From positions 62,001 to 126,000 of the forward strand of contig NZ_MSRR01000031.1 in the NCBI RefSeq assembly GCF_001956585.1: a DNA stretch of 64,000 bases, read 5' to 3'. The position numbers and the translations under genes were made by a program. This document shows, piece by piece, positions 56,106-64,000 of this stretch; positions within the stretch are counted from its first letter, which is position 1; the number at the start of each line of letters is the position of its first letter. Origin of the DNA: Actinomyces naeslundii. Its GTDB lineage: Bacteria; Actinomycetota; Actinomycetes; Actinomycetales; Actinomycetaceae. Below the pieces are notes generated by a model. It was not told the DNA's origin. It saw only the letters and a list, made by a program, of their open reading frames with translations, and made no database searches.

Positions 56106-56304
56106 GGGCGCCACCCTAACAGCGCGAACGGCCCGCGCAACGACAGAAACGACAAAGACACTTGACATCGACGTTTTGGACAAGCAAACTTTCCATGTCA
56201 AGGGAGCTGGATACGCAGTCGAACCCTCCGAACGCAGACCCCGCTCATCCCCTCATCGCCCCGTCGCCCAACCACCCCTCGCCTCCGAGACCCAAGGAGC
56301 CACG

Positions 56305-57258
56305 ATGCTCACCCTGTCCAACCTCTCCAAACGCTTCGGGAGCCTGCAGGCCCTCGACCGCCTCTCCCTGTCGCTGGAAGCCGGCGAGATCGTCGGCTTC
56401 GTCGGAGCCAACGGGGCTGGCAAGTCCACCACGATGCGCATCGTCATGGGCGTGCTCGCCGCCGACTGCGGCACTGTGACCTGGAAGGGCTCCCCCGTGG
56501 ACGCCGCCACCCGGCGAGCCATCGGTTACATGCCCGAGGAACGCGGCCTCTACCCCCGGATGAAGGTGGCCGAGCAGCTCGTCTACCTGGCCCGCCTCCA
56601 CGGGCTGTCCGCCTCCTCCGCCAAGGCGGCCGCGAACCAGTGGACCGAGCGCCTGGGCCTGGAGGAACGACGCGGCGACGAGGTGCAGAGCCTGTCGCTG
56701 GGCAACCAGCAGCGCGTCCAGCTGGCCGCCGCACTCGTGAGCGACCCCGAGCTGCTCATCCTCGATGAGCCCTTCTCCGGCCTGGACCCGGTGGCCGTTG
56801 ACGTCATGAGCCAGGTGCTCCTGGAACGGGCGGCCGCGGGTGTGCCCACGCTCTTCTCCTCCCACCAGCTCGACGTCGTCGAGCGCCTGTGCGACCGGGT
56901 GGTCATCATCCGCTCAGGCCGGCTCGTGGCCGACGGCACGGTTCCCGAGCTGCAGGCCACCGAGACGCCCCGCTGGCGAGTGGTCGTCGAGCCACCGCTC
57001 GACGCCGCCCCGCTGGAGGCGGACTCCCTGAGCACGCTGACCACGCCGGACGTGCAGCTCGATGACCAGGGCCGTCTGGTCATCACCGCCGCGGGCACTG
57101 ATGAGCAGGCACTGCTGAGCACTGCCCAGCGACTGGGGACGGTGCGCGAGCTCGGCCCGGTGCGCCACCCGCTTACCGAGATCTTCCGGGATGTCCTCAC
57201 CGCTACCTCCCACCAGGGGACCACAGACACCAACAAGACGAAGGAGGCGCACCGATGA
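56305..57258 (+). CDS. NatA-like ABC transporter ATPase
   Basis: The ATG at 56305 has an AAGGAG site five bases before it and gives 317 residues; the frame is open further back but without an ATPase start. Walker A is GANGAGKST at residues 34-42, the signature loop is SLSLGNQQRVQ, and Walker B is LLILDEPFSGLD. These match the NatA type of ABC-2 ATPase. The C-terminal 90 residues are a DUF4162-like tail. It is coupled to the permease gene by an ATGA overlap and divergent from smc. Confidence 0.92.
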   Translation: MLTLSNLSKRFGSLQALDRLSLSLEAGEIVGFVGANGAGKSTTMRIVMGVLAADCGTVTWKGSPVDAATRRAIGYMPEERGLYPRMKVAEQLVYLARLHGLSASSAKAAANQWTERLGLEERRGDEVQSLSLGNQQRVQLAAALVSDPELLILDEPFSGLDPVAVDVMSQVLLERAAAGVPTLFSSHQLDVVERLCDRVVIIRSGRLVADGTVPELQATETPRWRVVVEPPLDAAPLEADSLSTLTTPDVQLDDQGRLVITAAGTDEQALLSTAQRLGTVRELGPVRHPLTEIFRDVLTATSHQGTTDTNKTKEAHR

Positions 57259-58499
57259 GCGCCCAGACCAGCCCCATCACTCGCCATCAGGAGATCGCCC
57301 TGGTCACCGGCCGCGAGCTGCGGGCGCACCTGATGAAGAAGTCGACCATCATCCTGACCCTGGTGCTGCTCGTCGCCGCCATCGGCAGCATCATCGGTAT
57401 CAAGCTCTACTCCTCGGGTCAGGATCAGGCCTACCGGGTCGGACTCAAGGGCGTGACGGTTGCCCAGGCCGCAGGGCTGGACAAGGTGGCCGCCTCCAAC
57501 GGGGAGACGATCGAGCTCGTTGACGTCTCCGCGCACCAGGCGAAGGACGTCCTGGCCGACGACGCCCCTCAAGGCACGCCGCACGCGGACATGGTCCTCG
57601 ACGTCTCCGGCTCCGCCCCCACCATCACTGTGGAGAAGTCGGCCGACGACGCGGTCGTCTCAGGGGTCACGGCCTTCCTCCAGCAGGCGGCCCTGGGCCG
57701 GCAGATCGCAACACTGGGTGGGGACCCCGCTCAGGTGGCCTCTCAGCTCAGCGCCGCCAAGCCGGAGGTCACGGTACTCAACGCTCCCCAGCGCGATTCC
57801 GCCGACTTCGGCTCGCGCTACGCCATCCTCATGACGATCGACGTCCTGCTGCTGTTCGCCATCATGGGCGGCGGTCAGTTCATCGCCCAGGGAGTGGTGG
57901 AGGAGAAGTCGAGCCGGATCGTGGAGATCCTCCTGGCCTGCGTGCGACCCAGCTCGCTGCTGGCCGGCAAGATCCTGGGGATCGGCATCGCCTCGGTCCT
58001 GACCACCGGAGTCGTCGCCGTCGCCGGGGTCGTCACCGCGAAGGCGACGGGAGTCATGCCGGACATCAGTCTCAACCTGGACAGTGTGCTCGTCGCGATG
58101 ATCGTGTGGATGATCGTGGGCTACGCGATCTTCGCAGTCGCCTTCGGTGCCGCGGCCTCACTCGTGAGCCGGCAGGAGGACGTCAGCTCAGTGAGCATGC
58201 CCCTGGTCATGCTCTCGATGATCCCCTACGTTCTGAGCTTCTTGATGGCCACCGGGGACACCAACAGCATGACCTTCCGGGTCCTGTCCTTCCTGCCGCC
58301 CTTCGCGCCCTTCATGATGCCGGCGCGCCTGGTGCTCGGAGTCTCCTCCTGGACCGAGCAGGCGATCGCTCTGGGGATCGCGCTCGTCTTCCTGCCGCTG
58401 CTGGTACGCGGGGCGGCCGCGATCTACACCCGGGCCGTCACCCGCACCGGCGCCCGAGTGCCGCTCAAGGAGGTCCTCAGGAGGGCGGAGCGGGCCTGA
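57255..58499 (+). CDS. NatB-like ABC-2 permease
   Basis: The 414-residue permease has one membrane segment near residues 30-52 (STIILTLVLLVAAIGSIIG), a large outside loop of about 130 residues, and then five more membrane segments (ILMTIDVLLLFAIMGGGQFI; VVEEKSSRIVEILL is the conserved cytoplasmic link). This ABC2_membrane_3 layout is that of NatB and similar exporters. Together with the ATPase it would export sodium, a drug or a peptide. A 20-base perfect hairpin follows the stop. Confidence 0.9.
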   Translation: MSAQTSPITRHQEIALVTGRELRAHLMKKSTIILTLVLLVAAIGSIIGIKLYSSGQDQAYRVGLKGVTVAQAAGLDKVAASNGETIELVDVSAHQAKDVLADDAPQGTPHADMVLDVSGSAPTITVEKSADDAVVSGVTAFLQQAALGRQIATLGGDPAQVASQLSAAKPEVTVLNAPQRDSADFGSRYAILMTIDVLLLFAIMGGGQFIAQGVVEEKSSRIVEILLACVRPSSLLAGKILGIGIASVLTTGVVAVAGVVTAKATGVMPDISLNLDSVLVAMIVWMIVGYAIFAVAFGAAASLVSRQEDVSSVSMPLVMLSMIPYVLSFLMATGDTNSMTFRVLSFLPPFAPFMMPARLVLGVSSWTEQAIALGIALVFLPLLVRGAAAIYTRAVTRTGARVPLKEVLRRAERA

Positions 58500-58513
58500 C
58501 CACGATTCCTCCT

Positions 58514-58558
58514 ACGACGACGGTGCGCCTCCCCGTGCGGGAGGCGCACCGTCGTCGT
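58514..58558. terminator. 20-base perfect hairpin between convergent genes
   Basis: Positions 58514-58533 pair without mismatch with 58539-58558 around a five-base loop, CGTGC. It lies between the convergent NatB-like and ndk genes and ends eight bases before the ndk stop. It should terminate transcription in both directions. No T-run is present, as with other terminators here. Confidence 0.8.
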
Positions 58559-58566
58559 GTCAGGGT

Positions 58567-59007
58567 TCAGTCGGCCAGCTCGGGGAACCAGATGGCGATC
58601 TCACGGGCTGCGGACTCATCGCTGTCCGAGCCGTGGACGAGGTTGAGGATGGCAGGGGTGCCCCAGTCGCGCCCCAGGTCGCCGCGGATGGTGCCGGGGG
58701 CGGCCGTGGTGGGGTCGGTGGGACCCATGAGGCTGCGCACGCCCTCGACGACGCGTTGCCCCTCGGCAACCGCGGCCACCACGTTGCCGGAGGTCATGTA
58801 CTCCACGACGCCGGGGTAGAAGGGCTTGTCCACGTGCTCGGCGTAGTGCTCGGCAAGGATCTCCTCGGTGGGGGCGAGAACCTTCAGGGCCGTCAGCACA
58901 TAGCCCTTGGCCTCGATACGGCGCAGGATCTCGCCGGTCAGACGGCGCTCGACGGCGTCGGGCTTGATGAGAACGAGGATGCGACCGGTCTGGGACGTGG
59001 TGGCCAT
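58567..59007 (-). CDS. ndk: nucleoside diphosphate kinase
   Basis: Ndk equalises nucleoside triphosphate pools. The ATG at 59007 follows an AAGGAG site and gives 146 residues; the earlier start at 59052 is not used. Family motifs are LVLIKPDAVERRLTGEI and the active-site LNLVHGSDS with the phosphorylated His near residue 125, then ARREIAIWFP-like AAREIAIWFPE. It lies 84 bases downstream of dhaL on the same strand. Confidence 0.95.
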   Translation of the reverse strand: MATTSQTGRILVLIKPDAVERRLTGEILRRIEAKGYVLTALKVLAPTEEILAEHYAEHVDKPFYPGVVEYMTSGNVVAAVAEGQRVVEGVRSLMGPTDPTTAAPGTIRGDLGRDWGTPAILNLVHGSDSDESAAREIAIWFPELAD

Positions 59008-59091
59008 GGGAGCTCCTTGCTGGGTTGGCTGGTGAGGGACCGAGTGGACCATAACGGGTCTGACCCCCTCAAGGCCATGGCAGTGCCCGAC

Positions 59092-59772
59092 TCAGGCCTG
59101 CTCGACCACCAGGAACGGGTCGGAGGAGCGGTCGCGGGCGGCGTCGGCGGCGGCCTGGAGAATGAGAGCCGAGGACTGGGCGCCGGGGTCGCGGTGCCCG
59201 CAGGAGCGTTCCCCCAGGAAGGAGGCCCGGCCACGGCGGGCCTGGAGCGGCTCGGTGTCCCGGGCCCCCTTGGCGGCGGCCTGGGCGGCCGCGGCAAGGA
59301 CTCCGATCTCATCCTCTCCGATCTCCGCCGCCTCCTTGGCGGCTACCGCCGCGGGCCGCCAGGCGTCAGCCATGGTCTTGTCCCCACTGGTGGCATGTCC
59401 TCTGGCCTCCAGGCCCGAGGTGGCCTCCTCCAGAGCCCGGACCAGCTCCTGAGTCCCCCAGGCGGAGGCGTCGCTGGAGCGAGCGGCCCTGAGGAAGGCG
59501 GTGCCCAGCAGCGGGCCCCCGGCACCTCCGACGGTGGCCATGAGGGTGGTGGCGACGACCTTGAGGACTCCCCCGGGCGTGGCCGGGAGGTTTCCGGTCT
59601 CCTGGGCGGCATCGAGCTTGGTGACCACGGCCCTCATTCCGCGATCAAGGTTGTCCCCGTGGTCGGCGTCTCCGATGGCTCGGTCCAGCTCGGTCAGCTG
59701 GGCGCGGTTCTCGGTGGCCAGCAGGGCGGCGCGACGAGCCCAGTCGAGGGCCCAGGCGGCATCCAAGGACAT
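59092..59772 (-). CDS. dhaL: dihydroxyacetone kinase, DhaL subunit, without partner nearby
   Basis: The ATG at 59772 follows GAGAAGGAAGC and gives 226 residues; the frame extends upstream without a good start. DhaL binds ADP with magnesium and passes phosphate from DhaM to dihydroxyacetone on DhaK. The metal-binding loop IGDADHGDN is at residues 33-41 with D35, D37 and D40. GGAGGPLLGTAFLRAA follows. No dhaK or dhaM gene is within reach on either side, so its partners lie elsewhere or it serves another substrate. Confidence 0.88.
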   Translation of the reverse strand: MSLDAAWALDWARRAALLATENRAQLTELDRAIGDADHGDNLDRGMRAVVTKLDAAQETGNLPATPGGVLKVVATTLMATVGGAGGPLLGTAFLRAARSSDASAWGTQELVRALEEATSGLEARGHATSGDKTMADAWRPAAVAAKEAAEIGEDEIGVLAAAAQAAAKGARDTEPLQARRGRASFLGERSCGHRDPGAQSSALILQAAADAARDRSSDPFLVVEQA

Positions 59773-60146
59773 GGTGCTTCCTTCTCGGGTCTTGGCAGGT
59801 GTTGGTTCCGGGCCTGACCGCCATGCACCCGAGGGTGAAGGACGACCATGTGGCTGTGATCGGGCCCTGCGCGGACCCGATGGGTCCCTGCGCATCCCGG
59901 GAACGTCCGTGGGACGCGCCGGAGCAGGCCGACGAGGTGCTCACCGCCCACTCGCGTTTCCATCCTCTCACGCACCCGATGACCTCGCTCGTTGGGACAG
60001 GAAAGTAGCGTTTGACCAGCACGAACGAACACGTTTCCGAAGGTGGCACGGAGGTGTCCGACAACGTGATACTTGTATGCACAGGTTCAGGTGCAACACC
60101 AGTCGCCCACCGATCGTCGCCAAGCCTCAGGAAGAGGAGCCGCCCC
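59773..60146. other. 374-base spacer upstream of treR
   Basis: The spacer lies between dhaL (minus) and treR (plus). The treR frame remains open back to 60012, but the likely start is the GTG at 60147. Candidate control elements at 60068-60086 are listed separately. On the minus strand no dhaL promoter could be picked with confidence. Confidence 0.4.
60068..60086 (+). promoter_or_regulatory. possible treR promoter and self-operator
   Basis: GATACT at 60068-60073 is a usable -10, overlapping ACTTGTATGCACAGGT at 60071-60086, an imperfect palindrome of the form AC-Y-TGT-N4-ACA-R-GT. TreR-type regulators in other bacteria bind similar TTGTATATACAA sites. The element lies about 61 bases upstream of the treR start. 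The -35 is not clear. Confidence 0.4.
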
Positions 60147-60878
60147 GTGGCCCAGGCCAAGTACAACCAGATCTTCCAGACCCTGCGCGGACGCATCGAA
60201 TCAGGTGCCTACGGCTTCCTCGAGCTGCTCCCCTCGGAGAACACCCTGGCCGAGGAGTTCAAGTGCACCCGCAACACGGTGCGCAAGGCACTCGCTCTGC
60301 TCGTGGCCCAGGGCTACGTCCAGACGATGCAGGGGCGGGGCATCCAGGTGATCTCCCGACCACGCGCAACCTCCACCTTCCTGGTCGGAGGGATCGAGTC
60401 GCTCCAGGAGGCCGCCGCGCGCAACCAGGTCCCTCTGAGCACCCACATGATCTCCCTGGAGGAGGGTGTGGTCGACGCGGAGATGGCTATGGCCTCCGGT
60501 ATGACCGAGGGTGCTGAGATCATCTCAGTCAAGCGGCTGCGCCTGCTGGACGACGTCCCTCTGATCGTGGACACCAGCTACTTCCTGACCTCGGTGGTTC
60601 CTCAACTGACCCAGCAGATCGTCGAGTCCTCGATCTACGCCTACCTGGAGGAGGTCCTCGGGGTGCGGGTGGCCAGCGCGACCCGGCGAATCACGGTGGA
60701 GCGGGCCACGGACGAGGACCGCCGGCTCATCCACCTGGAAGGAATGGACTGCGTCGTCGTCGTCTCCTCGGTGACCTTCGACTCAGCCGGGGTGCTCTTC
60801 GAGTACACACGCTCGCGCCACTCCCCCGTGGACTTCGCCTTCCAGGACACCGCGCACCGGCTGCCGGCCGAGCGCTGA
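60147..60878 (+). CDS. treR: GntR/UTRA regulator, probably trehalose repressor
   Basis: The GTG at 60147 has a GAGGAG site and gives 243 residues. The GntR winged helix occupies residues 1-65: KYNQIFQTLRGRIESGAYG and LPSENTLAEEFKCTRNTVRK. The UTRA effector domain follows (residues 80-235), ending with FEYTRSRHSPVDFAFQ. This is the TreR pattern (sensing trehalose-6-phosphate). It is convergent with the PTS and hydrolase genes, which it probably controls. The substrate is inferred from the neighbours. Confidence 0.85.
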   Translation: MAQAKYNQIFQTLRGRIESGAYGFLELLPSENTLAEEFKCTRNTVRKALALLVAQGYVQTMQGRGIQVISRPRATSTFLVGGIESLQEAAARNQVPLSTHMISLEEGVVDAEMAMASGMTEGAEIISVKRLRLLDDVPLIVDTSYFLTSVVPQLTQQIVESSIYAYLEEVLGVRVASATRRITVERATDEDRRLIHLEGMDCVVVVSSVTFDSAGVLFEYTRSRHSPVDFAFQDTAHRLPAER

Positions 60879-60943
60879 GCCGAAAGCACAGCCCTGGGCA
60901 GAGCCACGAGCTCCGAGCGCTCCGCGAAAACCCGCACACGGGC

Positions 60944-60983
60944 CGGTGGCCCGACTGCATCTCAGGATGCTGCCGGGCCACCG
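60944..60983. terminator. bidirectional hairpin between treR and the PTS gene
   Basis: A 17-base stem with two mismatches (60944-60960 with 60967-60983) and a six-base loop separates the convergent treR and PTS genes. It probably ends both transcripts. Confidence 0.6.
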
Positions 60984-61042
60984 TTCCACTGACAACGGCA
61001 GGACAGGCTCGTTGAGCACGTCGGTGCCAGTACGCCACCGTC

Positions 61043-63094
61043 CTACTTGGCGACAGGCTCGCGGTTGCCCAGGCGGACCTTCTTGACCGTGCGCTCCTTG
61101 TCGAAGTCAGCCTGCTTGAAACCGAAGAAGTAGGTGCACAGGAAGGAGACCAGGAGAGCCGCGACCCCGGCGATCCAGAAACCGGTGAAGGAGGCGTCCA
61201 TCCCCTTGGGGTTGACGAAGGACGGGAAGCCGACGAAGCCTCCGGTGAAGCCCCACATGTTGACGTTGAGCAGTCCAGTGAGCAGCCCGCCGACGGCACC
61301 GCCGATCGAGGCGGTGATGAAGATGCGACCGTACTTGAGGTTGAGGCCGTACATGGCCGGTTCGGTCACCCCGCAGAAGGCGGAGATCGTGGCAGGGGCA
61401 GCCATGCGCTTGATGCGGGCGTCACGCACCTTGAGCCAAACGGCCAGGGCGCCACCGCCCTGGGCGATCATCGTGGCCGAGACGATGGCGTTGAGGTGGG
61501 AGTAACCGGGATTGGCGAGCTCAGAGGAGATGATCGGGATGACCGCCCAGTGCAGACCGAAGATGACCAGGCACTGGTAGAAGCCGCCGATGAGCAGTCC
61601 CGCGAGCGTGTAGTTGAAGCCCAGCACCGCGTTGATGACGGTGGCGATCCCACCTGAGACGAGCATGACGACGGGACCGAAGACCAGCAGAATGAGGGCG
61701 GACACCACGAAGATCTCGATGAGCGGCCCGAAGATCGGTCGGATGACGGCCGGCAGCATCTTCTTGAGCCAGGGCTCGATCTTGGAGGCGAGCCAGGCCC
61801 CCACGATGATGGGGAAGATCGAGTAGGCGTAGGCGTTGCCGGCGGGCAAAGAGACCGGGATGCCGAAGAAGTCGGCATTGAAGACAGTACGCCCCACGGT
61901 GATGACGTCGTCGGCGTTCTTGGACATGTCCACCACGGAGGGGTAGCAAAGCACTCCACCGATGATGGCCACGACGATGGGGTCGGCCCCCAGACGCTTG
62001 GCCGCGGTGAAGCCGACGATGATCGGCAGGAAGAAGAACATCGACGAGCTCATGGCGTCGATGAAGTGGAAGGTGTTGGAGGCCTCGGTGACGACCTTGA
62101 ACTGAACGAGCAGCGCCAGGAGACCCTTGAGGATTCCGGAGGCCGCCAGCATACCGACCACGGGGATCATCGATCCGGTGATGACACCGATGAGGGAGGA
62201 GAAGCCGAGCTTGACCCAGCCCCACAGGGTCGTGGGTCGCTCGACGACCTCGACGTCGGCGGCCTGATCGCCGGCCCCCGCGTTCGGCAGCTGGGCGACG
62301 ACGGCGTCGTAGACGTCGACGACGTCGGGACCGATGACCACCTGGTACTGGCCGCCTGACTTGACCACGTCAATGACGCCATCGAGGTCCGCCACAGCCT
62401 CGTCGTCAGCGAGGGACTCGTCCTTGAGGTAGAAGCGCACGCGGGTGATGCAGTGCAGGACGGAGCGGACGTTGTCAGAACCACCGATACCGGTGATGAT
62501 GTCGGCTGCGGTGGCGTCGAAGCCGGTGAGGCCGTCGGTGCGTGCTCCATCGGTAGCACCGGCATCAACCTCGGTGCTCGAGGCACCTGTGGGAGCTGCG
62601 TCATCGTCCTCGCCCTTGAGCGTGGCGGTGGCGATGGCGGTGCCCGCCTCCGTCCTCCCCGTGGTGACGGTCAGGTCGGCCAGGTGGGTCATCGTGTTGG
62701 TCAGGACCACGATGGCGGTGGTTGCCTTGCCCGCGGCGCGGACGGCTTCAAGATCCATAGTGCCCAGGGGCTGTCCGGCCTTGACGGTGTCGCCGACCTT
62801 GACGCTCAGGTCGAAGGGGGCGCCCTCGAGCTCGACGGTGTCGACGCCGAGGTGCAGCAGGACCTCCAGGCCCGATTCGCTCTTGAAACCGATGGCGTGA
62901 CCGGTACCGGCGACCATGGTAACGGTGGCGTCCAGCGGGGAGACGATCGCGCCGTCGTCGGCGGGCTCGATCCCGAGCCCGTCCCCCACGGCCTTGGAGG
63001 AGAAGACGGGGTCGGGGACGTCGGAGAGGTCGATGACCGTCCCCGCCATCGGGGCGGAGACGGGGACCACGTGGTCCTGATCTGGTTCGGACAT
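61043..63094 (-). CDS. PTS sugar permease in IIA-IIB-IIC order, probably trehalose-specific
   Basis: This 683-residue protein takes up and phosphorylates a sugar. Residues 10-155 form an EIIA-Glc domain with H66 (GTGHAIGF) and active-site H81 (EVLLHLGVDTVELEG). Residues 195-270 form EIIB with C215 (RSVLHCITRVRF). The membrane EIIC spans about 290-670 with ten or so segments. Most glucose/sucrose-family permeases place IIA at the C-terminus or on a separate protein, so the order is unusual. The neighbours treR and treC suggest trehalose. The ATG at 63094 has an AAAGGAA site. Confidence 0.88.
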   Translation of the reverse strand: MSEPDQDHVVPVSAPMAGTVIDLSDVPDPVFSSKAVGDGLGIEPADDGAIVSPLDATVTMVAGTGHAIGFKSESGLEVLLHLGVDTVELEGAPFDLSVKVGDTVKAGQPLGTMDLEAVRAAGKATTAIVVLTNTMTHLADLTVTTGRTEAGTAIATATLKGEDDDAAPTGASSTEVDAGATDGARTDGLTGFDATAADIITGIGGSDNVRSVLHCITRVRFYLKDESLADDEAVADLDGVIDVVKSGGQYQVVIGPDVVDVYDAVVAQLPNAGAGDQAADVEVVERPTTLWGWVKLGFSSLIGVITGSMIPVVGMLAASGILKGLLALLVQFKVVTEASNTFHFIDAMSSSMFFFLPIIVGFTAAKRLGADPIVVAIIGGVLCYPSVVDMSKNADDVITVGRTVFNADFFGIPVSLPAGNAYAYSIFPIIVGAWLASKIEPWLKKMLPAVIRPIFGPLIEIFVVSALILLVFGPVVMLVSGGIATVINAVLGFNYTLAGLLIGGFYQCLVIFGLHWAVIPIISSELANPGYSHLNAIVSATMIAQGGGALAVWLKVRDARIKRMAAPATISAFCGVTEPAMYGLNLKYGRIFITASIGGAVGGLLTGLLNVNMWGFTGGFVGFPSFVNPKGMDASFTGFWIAGVAALLVSFLCTYFFGFKQADFDKERTVKKVRLGNREPVAK

Positions 63095-63207
63095 GGAGGG
63101 TTCCTTTCGGAGCGCGGATGGGTGCGGCGTGTATCGGGGAGGGCGGCTCGGCAGCTCTCCGGGGCGGGCAGAAGACAGAAGGAAGAAAGGGGGCGAGGGC
63201 AGCCGAC

Positions 63208-64000
63208 TCAGGCGAGCAGGGCGATGGCCTCGTAGGGACGCAGGTGAAGCGCCCCTGTCTCAAGACGGTCGGCGACGACGGACAGCTCACCGGGGCTGCG
63301 CGAGAGGTCGTTGCCGTCGTAGTTGCCGATGAGGATGCGGGCGGTGGTGAAGTCCTCGGGGACAGGGACCTCGGCGTCATGGTCACTGAAGCTGCACAGG
63401 ACCAGCAGACGGCTGCCCTCGTGCTCGCGAATGTAGGCCAGGACGTCCTCGTGCTCCATGAGGTAGGGAACGTAGGTACCACGGGAGATAACGGGCAGCT
63501 CCTTACGCAGGGCGATGAGGCGCCGGTAGTAGGGCAGGATCCGCCCCCGCGACTCCTCGCACTCGACATTGACGGCCCCCTGGTTGGTGGGCCGCAGCCA
63601 GGGCCTGCCGGAAGTGAATCCGGCGCCGGGGGCCTCGGCGGTCCACTGCATGGGGGTGCGTGCGTTGTCGCGGGCCTTGGAGTGGACGACGGCGAAGGCC
63701 TCCTGGGGGTCCATGCCGCCGGCCGTGAGCTCCTTGTAGGCATTGCGGGCCTCGACATCGACGTAGTCCTCGATGGACAGGTAGGCAGGGTCGGTCATTC
63801 CGATCTCCTCGCCCATGTAGACGTAAGGCGTTCCGCGCAGCAGGTGGATGACAGTGGCCAACATGGTCGCGGACTCGACGTGGTAGTTCACGGGATCGGC
63901 GAAGCGGTCGATGGCGCGAGGCTGGTCATGGTTGTTCCAGAACAGGGCGTTCCAGCCGCCACCGGCCTGCATACCCAGGGCCCACTCGTTGAGGATGCGC
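63208..64000 (-). CDS. treC: trehalose-6-phosphate hydrolase-like GH13 enzyme, 3' part
   Basis: The gene runs off the right edge; the visible C-terminal 264 residues start inside the catalytic barrel. FWNNHDQPRAI is GH13 motif IV with the transition-state Asp, and DPAYLSIEDYVDVEARNAYK and RDNARTPMQWTAEAPGAGFT are typical of TreC and oligo-1,6-glucosidases. The C-terminal beta domain follows (LLVLCSFSDHDAEVPVP). TreC would hydrolyse imported trehalose-6-phosphate. It lies 113 bases upstream of the PTS gene on the same strand, so the transcript is treC-PTS. The GH13 subgroup cannot be fixed without the N-terminal part. Confidence 0.85.
   Translation of the reverse strand, partial: RILNEWALGMQAGGGWNALFWNNHDQPRAIDRFADPVNYHVESATMLATVIHLLRGTPYVYMGEEIGMTDPAYLSIEDYVDVEARNAYKELTAGGMDPQEAFAVVHSKARDNARTPMQWTAEAPGAGFTSGRPWLRPTNQGAVNVECEESRGRILPYYRRLIALRKELPVISRGTYVPYLMEHEDVLAYIREHEGSRLLVLCSFSDHDAEVPVPEDFTTARILIGNYDGNDLSRSPGELSVVADRLETGALHLRPYEAIALLA

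Noticed and set aside
60012-60146. Longer N-terminus for TreR
   Set aside because: The extra 45 residues are not part of the GntR fold, and the GTG at 60147 has a good ribosome site.
63095-63207. TreR operator between treC and the PTS gene
   Set aside because: A GTGTATC piece is present, but no palindrome resembling the treR upstream site. The operon promoter is likely beyond 64000.
1-64000. tRNA, rRNA, CRISPR or insertion sequence
   Set aside because: No T-loop GTTCRANNC with paired arms, no spaced direct repeats, no transposase and no terminal inverted repeats were found by eye.

Overview
The window is high-GC DNA with GTG-rich starts and dense ATGA/GTGA stop-start overlaps. Gene content and order point to an actinobacterium. 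Most of it follows a block I recall from mycobacteria, roughly proS to smc (Rv2845c to Rv2922c region): proS, ispG, M50 protease, dxr, rlmN, cdsA, frr, pyrH, tsf, rpsB, M23 peptidase, xerC, dprA, yifB, yraN, DUF2469, rnhB, lepB, rplS, trmD, rimM, KH protein, rpsP, ffh, ftsY, smc. A lower mevalonate operon, PTS sugar uptake and a second signal peptidase make an Actinomyces-like oral commensal the best guess. This is inferred from content and synteny, not from a database search. No tRNA, rRNA, CRISPR array, insertion sequence or prophage was found.

Layout. 1-3.7 kb: a DUF4439 lipoprotein, a small membrane protein, a gene-poor stretch with a repeated octamer, and proS. 4.0-8.3 kb: a tightly overlapping operon for mevalonate kinase, diphosphomevalonate decarboxylase, phosphomevalonate kinase and type 2 IPP isomerase. 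8.4-10.1 kb: a TctA-like permease with a tiny membrane partner. 10.2-21.6 kb, minus strand: GNAT, ispG, site-2 protease, dxr, DivIVA-domain protein, rlmN, cdsA, frr, pyrH, tsf, rpsB. 22-27.6 kb: M23 peptidase, serine hydrolase, xerC, ArsR regulator, EamA transporter, FHA protein. 27.7-38.2 kb, minus strand: DNA uptake and repair, secretion, and ribosome/tRNA maturation genes, including a TrmD-GNAT fusion and two signal peptidases on either side of rplS. 38.5-39.9 kb: a less GC-rich gene that appears frameshifted twice. 40-50.1 kb: two paralogous four-gene cassettes (ABC ATPase, permease, histidine kinase, NarL-type regulator) on either side of ffh. 50.3-56.1 kb: ftsY, a small membrane protein, smc. 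56.3-58.5 kb: a NatA/NatB-like exporter. 58.6-64 kb: ndk, a lone dhaL, and a probable trehalose cluster (treR, a PTS permease in A-B-C order, and the 3' part of treC).

How the parts work together. The four mevalonate genes convert mevalonate to IPP and DMAPP. dxr and ispG belong to the alternative MEP route, so this window alone shows parts of both isoprenoid pathways. Ffh, FtsY and the two LepB proteins form one protein-export theme; RlmN, RimM, TrmD, Frr, EF-Ts and the ribosomal proteins form a translation theme. The treC-PTS genes would import trehalose as trehalose-6-phosphate and hydrolyse it under TreR control.

The observations most worth follow-up are the dual isoprenoid pathways, the twin ABC/two-component cassettes with a palindrome upstream of one, the doubly frameshifted surface-protein gene, the TrmD-GNAT fusion, and several enzymes with altered catalytic motifs. 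I did not find a clearly new multi-gene defence or mobile system.
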